A DNA stretch of 64,000 nt. Origin: Firmicutes bacterium UBA3553. Lineage in GTDB: Bacteria; Bacillota; Clostridia; Tissierellales; Sedimentibacteraceae. The position numbers and the translations under genes are program-made. The stretch covers positions 116,715-180,714 of the forward strand of contig DFOA01000041.1 in the NCBI GenBank assembly GCA_002381185.1, written 5' to 3'. Shown piece after piece: positions 26,207-33,168 of this stretch (position 1 is its first letter; each line of letters begins with the position of its first letter). The notes below the pieces were generated by a model. The model had not been told where the DNA came from. It ran no database searches and saw only the letters and a list, made by a program, of their open reading frames with translations.

Positions 26207-26318
26207 CCCTATTATTCCGACCGTAAGGGAGAGAAAAATAGCGGTAGGTCATTCACAACGAATTCCAAAAATATGCGACCGAAGGGAGCAAATATTTTTG
26301 TGAATGAGACTGCGAGAT
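26200..26318 (+). repeat. Covarying interspersed repeat, copy C (tandem 1)
   Basis: Begins GCCCTAACCCT and overlaps the murA stop. First hairpin CTATTATTC/GAAAAATAG around CGACCGTAAGGGAGA; then AGCGGTAGGTCATTCACAAC; then the second hairpin CAAAAATAT/ATATTTTTG around GCGACCGAAGGGAGC; ends GTGAATGAGACTGCGAGAT. A 119-bp unit, nearly identical to the next copy. Confidence 0.9.
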
Positions 26319-26437
26319 GCCCTAACCCTATTATTCCGACCGCAAGGGAGAGAAAAATAGCGGTAGGTCATTCACAACGAATTCCAAAAATATGCGACCG
26401 AAGGGAGCAAATATTTTTGTGAATGAGACTGTGAGAT
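26319..26437 (+). repeat. Covarying interspersed repeat, copy D (tandem 2)
   Basis: Direct tandem copy of 26200-26318 with two base differences seen (CGCAAG for CGTAAG, and TGTGAG for TGCGAG). It separates murA from ftsQ. The near identity points to recent duplication. Confidence 0.9.
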
Positions 26438-26471
26438 TAATGATTAAAAAATTATAAAACAGGTAGCGTCA

Positions 26472-27287
26472 ATGGCAAAAGTAAAAGAAACCAAAAAACG
26501 AAAGAAAAAGAAAAAGAAAATCAAAAAAAAATTCAGAAAGCTATTTGTCAGTACAGCAGCTTTTATTACGGCTGCTGTAGTTGTTATTTTTTGTCTGTAC
26601 TATGTCTATTTTAAAACTGATTATTTTAACGTAACCGAAATCCATGTTTCAGGCAATAAACTATATAATATGGATTATATTAAGACCAAGTCACAAATAG
26701 AAGATGGAGAAAAGATTTTCAACGTTGACAGAAACAAGGTTAAGAACATCATTGAAGATGAAATCTATGTGGAAAATGCAAGAGTTGCCTATGAACTCCC
26801 AAACAAAGTATTCATAGAGCTGACTGAAAGACAGGAAAAATATCAGATATTTTATAACAATGAATACATAGTTACTGATGAGGAAGGATTTGTTCTTCGA
26901 ATCGGTACTGAAAAAAATGAATTAATAACTATTGAAAGTTTGGCTGATGTATTATACAATGTAGGAGAAATCATAGAAATTGCAGGAATTGAAAATGTTC
27001 AAAGCATTTTCCAGGCAGTTGATTACATAGATGGTGAATTTGGTGCAGAAACTGTAAAGAACCTGTATATTGATTCCAACAACAGCTTTTTAATAGAAAC
27101 GGAATACGGAACATTTATAAGAATTGAACTGGACGAAGATATTAAGTACCAAGTAGTCTTTGCGATGAAAATAATTAATGAAAGACTGAACAACAACCTG
27201 GTCGTTGCAAACGGCTTGATTGATTTCACAAAGGGGGACAGTCCGGTTTATTCAGAGGACTTTAAAAGGGAGGAATATAATGAATAA
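26472..27287 (+). CDS. ftsQ: Cell division protein FtsQ/DivIB
   Basis: Bitopic divisome scaffold. The 271-aa protein has a very basic cytosolic start (about 1-24, mostly Lys/Arg), one membrane segment (about 28-47, STAAFITAAVVVIFCLYYVY), a POTRA domain (about 53-121: FNVTEIHVSGNKLYNMDYI) and the FtsQ/DivIB beta domain to the C-terminus. A CAGGTAG site lies before ATG. It sits in the bacillus order ftsQ-ylxW-ylxX-sbp and overlaps the next gene by 8 bases. Confidence 0.93.
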   Translation: MAKVKETKKRKKKKKKIKKKFRKLFVSTAAFITAAVVVIFCLYYVYFKTDYFNVTEIHVSGNKLYNMDYIKTKSQIEDGEKIFNVDRNKVKNIIEDEIYVENARVAYELPNKVFIELTERQEKYQIFYNNEYIVTDEEGFVLRIGTEKNELITIESLADVLYNVGEIIEIAGIENVQSIFQAVDYIDGEFGAETVKNLYIDSNNSFLIETEYGTFIRIELDEDIKYQVVFAMKIINERLNNNLVVANGLIDFTKGDSPVYSEDFKREEYNE

Positions 27288-27993
27288 ATTATGGCAAAAA
27301 GGAATGCTGTTTGGAATAAGCGTTGTTCTCGGAATAATTTTGATGACTCAAATACAAACAACAAATGATGTTTTAGGAAATGAAACTCCTCATGAAAGAG
27401 CGTCAGATTTAAACAACGAGCTTGCAGAGCTTACTCTTGAAAAAAATGAGTTAAGAGAAGAGCTTGATGAACTTAGAAAAGCAGCAAAAGAAAATGAAGA
27501 AGCATTCAATGCTAAAGAAACTGAAATTCAGAGGATCATGGATGAACTCCAAAAACAAAAAATATTGTCCGGATATTTTGACGTTAAAGGACCCGGCACA
27601 ATTATTACAATTGACGCAGAACCTAATTCATTTGTGAATCTGGCTTCAAGTCATCAGTATATCTTAGCTTTAATAAGCTATTTAAACAATGCAGGTGTCG
27701 AGGCAATATCCATTAACGGTCAAAGATATACGAATTATACTGAAATAGTTCCTGTGTTGGACCATATAAACGTTAATGGGGTTGCTATGGTTCTGCCGCT
27801 GGAAATTAGGGCTATAGGAAATGACAAAACAATTAAGGCATCCTTAAATTTTGTCGGAGGCATAGTAACTCAGATGAGTGAAAGAGGATATATTATTGAA
27901 ATAGAAAGTTCTCCGGATATATTCATCAACGCTTTTGACGGGAAAAAAGAATTTAGATATGCAGAGCCCATAATAAATGATGAAGCCAATTAG
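27280..27993 (+). CDS. ylxW: DUF881 family protein (YlxW-like)
   Basis: Conserved envelope protein of unknown function between ftsQ and sbp in Firmicutes. The start is ATG 27280 after GGGAGGA, overlapping the ftsQ stop; 237 aa. One membrane segment (about 8-26), a coiled coil (about 42-92, heptads of E/L/K) and the DUF881 domain (about 100-235) with FDVKGPGTIITI, GVEAISINGQRYTN and the end AEPI. The domain is presumably outside the membrane. Order matches B. subtilis divIB-ylxW-ylxX-sbp. Confidence 0.85.
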   Translation: MNKLWQKGMLFGISVVLGIILMTQIQTTNDVLGNETPHERASDLNNELAELTLEKNELREELDELRKAAKENEEAFNAKETEIQRIMDELQKQKILSGYFDVKGPGTIITIDAEPNSFVNLASSHQYILALISYLNNAGVEAISINGQRYTNYTEIVPVLDHINVNGVAMVLPLEIRAIGNDKTIKASLNFVGGIVTQMSERGYIIEIESSPDIFINAFDGKKEFRYAEPIINDEAN

Positions 27994-28741
27994 AATGGAG
28001 GAGATTGAAATAAAAATCAAGACCATAAACATTTTTATTGCATTGCTGAGTTTTATCGCTGTTGCATTCATAGTTAACGGCGTGGATGCAAACATAGACC
28101 AAAATACTATATACATTATAAAGAATTTAAATCATTACGAAAAAAACATAGAAGATATGAGAAATGTTGTTGAGAAGCTAAAAGCTGAAGTAGATACTGA
28201 AAAAAAATTTATGAACGGCTATGAAAATAGCAGCTATTTAGACGATATTATAAGTATAAACGCACAAATAGAGGAGCTGAAATTTTATAACGGCTTTACG
28301 GACGTGAGAGGTCCAGGAATATATTTAAGAGTTTCAGACAGTACAAGTGAGGATGAAAGTCTTGACATAATGGAAAGAATAATCCATGATGTGGATATAA
28401 CAGTGCTGCTGAACGATTTAAAGGCCGCCGGTGCAGAAGCAATTGATGTTAACAGCAAAAGAATTATAAACATATCAGAGGTTGTGTGTGCGGGACCTGT
28501 ACTTCAAATAAACGGCGAAGCGGTGCCGGCTCCATTTGTTATAAGAGCTATAGGTGATATGGAAAACCTGTATGACTCTATAACAGAAGAGGGTACATAT
28601 GCTTATAATCTGAAAAATAATTACGGAATGGAAATTGAGGCTAAAATGGTTTATAACATGAGCATCCCGAAATATAAACGTTATGGATATGAATACGGAG
28701 ATGGCTATGAGGTAAAATATGCGGTCAGCGCAGAAAGATAA
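27977..28741 (+). CDS. ylxX: DUF881 family protein (YlxX-like)
   Basis: Second DUF881 protein, a paralogue of the preceding one (shared pattern ...VRGPGIYLRV, AEAIDVNSKRI, PFVIRAIG). Up to 254 aa, with a membrane segment at about 18-35, a short coil and the DUF881 domain from about 95. The start is uncertain. ATG 27977/27980 overlaps the previous gene by 14-17 bases without a good site; ATG 27995 also has none before it; a GGAGGAG at 27997-28003 would fit a non-ATG start at 28010. Function unknown. Confidence 0.82.
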   Translation: MMKPIRMEEIEIKIKTINIFIALLSFIAVAFIVNGVDANIDQNTIYIIKNLNHYEKNIEDMRNVVEKLKAEVDTEKKFMNGYENSSYLDDIISINAQIEELKFYNGFTDVRGPGIYLRVSDSTSEDESLDIMERIIHDVDITVLLNDLKAAGAEAIDVNSKRIINISEVVCAGPVLQINGEAVPAPFVIRAIGDMENLYDSITEEGTYAYNLKNNYGMEIEAKMVYNMSIPKYKRYGYEYGDGYEVKYAVSAER

Positions 28742-28752
28742 GGGGTAGAATT

Positions 28753-29097
28753 ATGATATATGTAGTTGCAGGTATTATTCTTGGCATATTGGCGGGACTG
28801 AATCTGAATTTAATATACAGTCCTGACTATGCGGTATATATTTCACTAGCTGTTTTAGCAATTTTAAATACAATTTTCAATATGTTAAATGAAAATACAA
28901 AGGGGGAATTAACGCCTGTCAAAAGCGTAATATTTTTAGTCAGGGACTTGGGTTTCGGTCTGTTGCTGGGTTATGTGGGAGAGCAGCTTGGACTTCCGAT
29001 TTATTTGGCAGCAGTCTTCGCGTTCGGAAATAATATATATAAAAATATAAGTAATATGACGAACCTTATGCTTCAAAAATATAATAAAATTAAGTAG
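28753..29097 (+). CDS. sbp: Small basic membrane protein Sbp (DUF1290)
   Basis: 114-aa protein with three to four hydrophobic segments (about 2-19, 24-44, 58-76, 80-95), the DUF1290 pattern and length. Function unknown; conserved just before ftsA-ftsZ in Firmicutes. An AGGGGT site precedes ATG. Here the next gene is ftsZ, with ftsA absent. Confidence 0.87.
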   Translation: MIYVVAGIILGILAGLNLNLIYSPDYAVYISLAVLAILNTIFNMLNENTKGELTPVKSVIFLVRDLGFGLLLGYVGEQLGLPIYLAAVFAFGNNIYKNISNMTNLMLQKYNKIK

Positions 29098-29136
29098 ACT
29101 CATTAAAAATATGTATGAAAATCAATAACTTTATGT

Positions 29137-29232
29137 TATAATAAATACACAAATGAAACAAAGGCTCGCCTTTGTCAGATATGTATGTATCGGTGTGAAG
29201 CAAAACGATAAGCGATGTACTTATGATATAAT
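29137..29232 (+). promoter_or_regulatory. ftsZ leader with two -10 elements and a hairpin
   Basis: Two perfect TATAAT sequences (29137-29142 and 29227-29232) lie upstream of ftsZ, both with weak -35 regions. Between them ACAAAGGC/GCCTTTGT (29158-29175) forms a short hairpin. This suggests ftsZ has its own promoters besides readthrough from the cluster. Confidence 0.45.
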
Positions 29233-29279
29233 GAAATTTATATAATACGAAAAATTTCTCTTGTTTAGGAGGTCAATAT

Positions 29280-30365
29280 ATGTTTCAATTTGAGGAACCA
29301 ACAGAAAGGCTTGCGAATATTAAAGTAATCGGAGTTGGCGGAGGCGGAAATAATGCTGTTAACAGAATGATTGATGCAGGAGTCAGAGGCGTTACTTTTA
29401 TCACTGTAAATACGGATAAGCAGGCGTTATATACATCAAAGGCAGAAATTAAATTTCAAATAGGCGAAAAATTAACTAACGGATTAGGCGCTGGTTCTAA
29501 ACCTGAAATCGGAGAAAAGGCTGCTGAGGAAAATAAACAAGATATAGCTGAATTAGTTGAAGGCGCAGATATGGTGTTTATAACCGCAGGCATGGGAGGC
29601 GGAACAGGTACAGGCGCCGCACCGTACATAGCAGGCATTGCCAAACAAATGGGCATACTTACAGTAGCGGTTGTAACAAAGCCGTTTATGTTTGAAGGCA
29701 GAAACAGGGCTAAAAATGCCGAGAACGGACTTAAAAAACTGAAAGAAAATATAGATACCCTGGTAGTTATTCCAAATGACAAGCTTCTCGAAATATCGGA
29801 CAAGAAGACAACAATGCTTGAAGCATTTTCCTTGGCAGATGATGTTTTAAGACAAGGTATTCAAGGTATTTCCGATTTAATTGCTATTCCTGCAATAATG
29901 AATCTGGATTTTGCCGATGTTGAAACCATTATGTCGGGACAAGGTCTTGCTCATATGGGAATTGGACAGGCTACAGGGGAAAACAGGGCATTGAATGCCG
30001 TTAAACAGGCAATCCAGAGCCCATTGCTGGAAACGTCCATCAACGGTGCAAGAGGGGTGCTTTTAAACATAACAGGCGGAACTAACATGGGTATCCATGA
30101 AGTTAACGAGGCTGCAAAACTCATTGAAGAAGCAGCAGATCCGGAGGCAAACATAATTTTTGGTGCTAATATAGATGAAACCATTGGGGATTCAATTAAG
30201 ATTACGGTTATAGCAACAGGCTTCGGTGAAGCTAAAGAAAGCGAAAAATTAAGAAGCACAGGAAATGACAGCACAAAATCAGTCAAGGATGATAAGCCTG
30301 CACAGAAGGAAAATCCTTTTGATTTCCAAATTCCAACTTTTTTAAACAAGAGAAATAACAACTAA
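29280..30365 (+). CDS. ftsZ: Cell division GTPase FtsZ
   Basis: Tubulin homologue forming the Z-ring. The 361-aa protein has the GTP-binding start VIGVGGGGNNAVNRM (about 15-29), the tubulin signature GGGTGTGAAP (about 104-113), the T7 synergy loop NLDFADVETIM (about 203-213), a short acidic/charged linker and the C-terminal peptide IPTFLNKR that binds partner proteins. The site TAGGAGGTC precedes ATG. Followed by a long palindromic terminator rather than sigE/sigG genes. Confidence 0.98.
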   Translation: MFQFEEPTERLANIKVIGVGGGGNNAVNRMIDAGVRGVTFITVNTDKQALYTSKAEIKFQIGEKLTNGLGAGSKPEIGEKAAEENKQDIAELVEGADMVFITAGMGGGTGTGAAPYIAGIAKQMGILTVAVVTKPFMFEGRNRAKNAENGLKKLKENIDTLVVIPNDKLLEISDKKTTMLEAFSLADDVLRQGIQGISDLIAIPAIMNLDFADVETIMSGQGLAHMGIGQATGENRALNAVKQAIQSPLLETSINGARGVLLNITGGTNMGIHEVNEAAKLIEEAADPEANIIFGANIDETIGDSIKITVIATGFGEAKESEKLRSTGNDSTKSVKDDKPAQKENPFDFQIPTFLNKRNNN

Positions 30366-30370
30366 TAACA

Positions 30371-30446
30371 AGACCATTCGGGGGACAGTTCTTTTTGGGA
30401 CTGCCATCGGTCCCAGAAAGAACCGTCCTCGAATGGTCTGCTTTTT
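30371..30446 (+). terminator. Long GGGAC-type palindromic terminator after ftsZ
   Basis: Arm AGACCATTCG...TTGGGAC (30371-30400 region) pairs with GTCCCAGAAAGAACCGTCC...CGAATGGTCT (to 30439) along about 30 positions with a few G-T pairs, followed by CTTTTTCTC. It ends the dcw cluster and belongs to the GGGAC palindrome family of this window. Confidence 0.8.
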
Positions 30447-30534
30447 CTCTTGCATTATTTATTTATATATGGTATTCTTTTAAAGGTTAAAAATGAATAT
30501 ACGCACAATATTATTATATAGTAAGGATGATTAA

Positions 30535-32139
30535 ATGATAACAGTAACAAATTTAAGTCTCCAATTTGGCGGGAGCAAACTTTTTAATGATGTTAACTTA
30601 AAATTTGTTCCGGGTAACTGCTATGGTGTTATAGGAGCCAACGGAGCAGGAAAATCTACTTTCCTTAAAATATTGTCAGGTGAAATTGACTATACAACCG
30701 GAGAGATAGCAATACCTAACAATGTGAGAATGTCTGTATTAAAACAGGACCACTTCATGTATGATGATTTTCCGGTAATGGAAACAGTTATAATGGGCAA
30801 CAAAAGATTGTATGAAATTATGAAAGAAAAAGATGCCCTTTATGCAAAAGAAGATTTCACAGATGAAGATGGAGTAAGAGCATCTGTTCTGGAAGGCGAA
30901 TTTGCTGAAATGAACGGATGGGATGCGGAAACTGAAGTTGCGCAGATACTTCAGGGGCTTGGTGTAGGCACAGAGCTTCACTATTCTTATATGAGAGAAT
31001 TAAACGGCGGTGATAAGGTTAAAGTTATGCTTGCCCAGGCATTGTTCGGACGTCCTGGAATAATTCTTCTTGACGAACCTACAAACAACCTTGACATCGA
31101 TTCAATAAACTGGCTTGAAGATTTCCTGCTGGATTTTGAAGGCCTTGTAATAGTTGTATCCCATGACAGGCACTTTTTAAATACAGTTTGCACTCACATA
31201 GTGGATATTGACTATAAGAAAATCAAAATGTATGTTGGCAACTATGATTTCTGGTATGAGTCAAGCCAGCTTATGCAGCAGCTCATGAGAGATCAGAACA
31301 GAAAAAGAGAAGATAAAATAAAGGATCTTCAGAACTTTATACAAAGATTCTCTGCAAACAAATCAAAATCAAAACAGGCAACATCAAGAAGAAAGCTTCT
31401 TGATAAATTGGAAATTGAAGAAATGCCTGCATCTTCAAGAAGATATCCGTTTGTTAAATTTACTCCTGACAGAGAAGTAGGAAATGAAATACTGACTGTA
31501 GAAGGATTATCAAAATCAATAGATGGAACAAATGTGTTAAAGAACATATCCTTCAGGGTTAACAGAGATGATAAAATTGCCTTTGTAGGTGAAAATGAGC
31601 TTGCACAGACAACATTGTTTAAAATATTGGTTGGTGAAATGGAGCCTGATGAAGGTACAATTAAATGGGGGCAGACAATAACCAAGTCATATTTTCCAAA
31701 AGACAATTCAGAGTTTTTTGACGGCGTAAGTTTAAATCTTGTTGATTGGATGAGACAATATTCGGAAGATCAATCCGAAAGCTTCTTGAGAGGCTTTCTC
31801 GGACGAATGCTGTTTTCGGGAGATGATGCGTTAAAGCCTGCAAACGTGTTGTCAGGCGGAGAAAGAGTAAGATGCATGCTTTCAAGAATGATGCTCTCAG
31901 GTTCTAATGTCTTGGTACTTGACCAGCCTACAAACCATCTGGATCTTGAATCAATCACTGCTTTGAACAACGGGCTGATAGATTTCAAGGAAATAGTGCT
32001 GTTCTCTTCACATGACCATCAGTTTATACAGACTATAGCTAACAGAATTATTGAGCTTACTGAAGATGGCATGATTGATAGGGCAATGACGTACGATGAA
32101 TATTTAGAGAGAAAAGAAAAGAAACAGAGGGTGAGTTAA
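30535..32139 (+). CDS. ABC-F family ATPase (YkpA/YbiT-like)
   Basis: Soluble tandem-ABC protein that acts on the ribosome rather than in transport. The 534-aa protein has NBD1 (about 1-240) with Walker A GANGAGKST (about 34-42), a signature degenerated to LNGGDKVK and Walker B ILLDEPTNNLD; a charged linker (about 245-300); and NBD2 (about 318-520). NBD2 is odd. Its Walker A reads GENELAQTT (352-360) with no Lys, and its Walker B reads VLDQPTNHLD with Gln464 where the catalytic Glu normally is. The signature LSGGERVR is normal. No transmembrane part is present. A small ORF overlaps its stop. Confidence 0.88.
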   Translation: MITVTNLSLQFGGSKLFNDVNLKFVPGNCYGVIGANGAGKSTFLKILSGEIDYTTGEIAIPNNVRMSVLKQDHFMYDDFPVMETVIMGNKRLYEIMKEKDALYAKEDFTDEDGVRASVLEGEFAEMNGWDAETEVAQILQGLGVGTELHYSYMRELNGGDKVKVMLAQALFGRPGIILLDEPTNNLDIDSINWLEDFLLDFEGLVIVVSHDRHFLNTVCTHIVDIDYKKIKMYVGNYDFWYESSQLMQQLMRDQNRKREDKIKDLQNFIQRFSANKSKSKQATSRRKLLDKLEIEEMPASSRRYPFVKFTPDREVGNEILTVEGLSKSIDGTNVLKNISFRVNRDDKIAFVGENELAQTTLFKILVGEMEPDEGTIKWGQTITKSYFPKDNSEFFDGVSLNLVDWMRQYSEDQSESFLRGFLGRMLFSGDDALKPANVLSGGERVRCMLSRMMLSGSNVLVLDQPTNHLDLESITALNNGLIDFKEIVLFSSHDHQFIQTIANRIIELTEDGMIDRAMTYDEYLERKEKKQRVS

Positions 32140-32405
32140 TGATTAAAAAGTGTGCTCAGGAAATGAGCTTTGAGGACTTTAGAAATACTATCAGTCCGGA
32201 AATGCTCAATGAACTGACTAAAATGAATATTTCTTACAACAGAGCATACAGCATATTCAAGGATATTCTCAGAGAATCCCAGCTTGATGAAAATGATGAC
32301 ATGGGTACAATGGACAGCATTGTAAGAAACATTATTTTAGATTATACTGATGAAATATTAGCTGCTGAATTTTCCAAATACGAAACAGATTGGGAAGAAC
32401 AATAA
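32139..32405 (+). CDS. Small acidic protein, unknown
   Basis: 88 aa, soluble and acidic, with no membrane segment. Its ATG overlaps the stop of the ABC-F gene (TTAATGA), with GAGGGTGAG just before as ribosome site, so translation is coupled. It looks helical (MSFEDFRNTISPEMLNELTKMN). No family was recognised. Position suggests a role with the ABC-F protein, which is inference only. Confidence 0.7.
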   Translation: MIKKCAQEMSFEDFRNTISPEMLNELTKMNISYNRAYSIFKDILRESQLDENDDMGTMDSIVRNIILDYTDEILAAEFSKYETDWEEQ

Positions 32406-32408
32406 TAA

Positions 32409-32474
32409 AGCCGTTTAGGGACGGATCTTTTTGGAACTAAGCTTAGTCCCAAAAAGATTCGTCCCTAAACGGCT
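32409..32474. terminator. 66-bp near-perfect GGGAC palindrome
   Basis: AGCCGTTTAGGGACG-type arm (32409-32441) pairs with its complement (32442-32474) over 33 positions with only about two mismatches or G-T pairs. It lies 3 bases after the small ORF stop. It could end transcription, although the T-run outside is poor. Confidence 0.7.
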
Positions 32475-32504
32475 GCAAATGATATAAAAATTTTAGAAAA
32501 AGTG

Positions 32505-32533
32505 TTGACAAATACAAAGATATATGGTAATAT
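32505..32533 (+). promoter_or_regulatory. Promoter of the cold-shock gene
   Basis: TTGACA (32505-32510), 17-base spacer, TAATAT (32528-32533). It leaves a leader of about 135 bases before the coding start. Confidence 0.6.
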
Positions 32534-32561
32534 TTAAGTGTATTACAGAGTATTTATGGAT

Positions 32562-32626
32562 TTCACATGTTTTTAGATATTATATGTGTTGCTGTATATA
32601 ATATGTAAAAATATGTGAATTTTTTT
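32562..32626 (+). promoter_or_regulatory. 24-bp AT-rich hairpin plus T-run in the cold-shock leader
   Basis: Arm 32562-32585 (TTCACATGTTTTT...TATAT) pairs with 32596-32619 (ATATAATATG...TGTGAA) with one G-T pair and one mismatch, around a 10-base loop. Seven T residues follow (32620-32626). It has the layout of an intrinsic terminator but with an almost pure A/T stem, placed between promoter and gene, so a temperature-dependent switch is possible (inference). Confidence 0.65.
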
Positions 32627-32673
32627 ATATATACAATGTCAATATAAAATTATAATATTTTTAGGAGGTACTC

Positions 32674-32874
32674 ATGGCTAAGGGTACAGTTAAATGGTTT
32701 AACTCAGAAAAAGGATTTGGATTTATAACAAAGGAAGATGGAAATGACGTATTCGTACATTTCTCAGCTATCCAGGGAGATGGATTCAAAACATTAGAGG
32801 AAGGTCAAAAAGTTCAATTTGACGTTACTCAAGGTACTAGAGGAGACCAGGCAGCTAACGTAACTAGAATATAG
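32674..32874 (+). CDS. Cold-shock domain protein (CspA family)
   Basis: RNA-chaperone OB-fold protein. The 66-aa protein has RNP1 KGFGFIT and RNP2 VFVHFSAI, the typical start MAKGTVKWFNSEKGFG and the end GDQAANVTRI. The site TAGGAGGT precedes ATG. Monocistronic, with its own promoter, a long leader with a hairpin, and a terminator. Confidence 0.96.
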   Translation: MAKGTVKWFNSEKGFGFITKEDGNDVFVHFSAIQGDGFKTLEEGQKVQFDVTQGTRGDQAANVTRI

Positions 32875-32890
32875 TTAGCGGCTAAAACAA

Positions 32891-32920
32891 AAAAATCGGG
32901 AACGGATTCCCGATTTTTAT
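32891..32920. terminator. Bidirectional terminator
   Basis: AAAAATCGGGA (32891-32901) pairs with TCCCGATTTTT (32908-32918), with T/A runs outside on both sides. It separates the cold-shock gene from the converging transporter operon. Confidence 0.88.
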
Positions 32921-32937
32921 TTTTTCCTGCAGATTAA

Positions 32938-33168
32938 TTAATATAAATATCCAAGCAAAAATACTACTATTGTCATAATTCCTACAAATGCGATTACATA
33001 TGGCAGAACCAGTGACATAACTGCCAGTATCATTGCCAACATGTCGCCCTTCTCAAGTTTTAACTCGTCAGCAGTTGTCTTTATTTCTTCTTTTGACTTT
33101 TCATCAGGCAGATTAGCGCGTCTTATTTTTTCTAAATCATCTTCTACTCTGTTTTTTCCGAATATCAT
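32938..33168 (-). CDS. Small membrane protein at the end of the opp operon, unknown
   Basis: 76 aa. The first 45 residues are charged and helical (KNRVEDDLEKIRRANLPDEKSKEE); a hydrophobic stretch at about 47-74 forms one long or two short membrane segments. Its start directly follows the stop of the oppF-like gene, so it is the sixth gene of the operon. No family was recognised. Possible accessory of the transporter, by position only. Confidence 0.65.
   Translation of the reverse strand: MIFGKNRVEDDLEKIRRANLPDEKSKEEIKTTADELKLEKGDMLAMILAVMSLVLPYVIAFVGIMTIVVFLLGYLY

Noticed and set aside
26200..26437. Possible CRISPR array (tandem repeat)
   Set aside because: Only two adjoining 119-bp units without spacers, and related copies occur singly elsewhere. 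It is a dispersed hairpin element.
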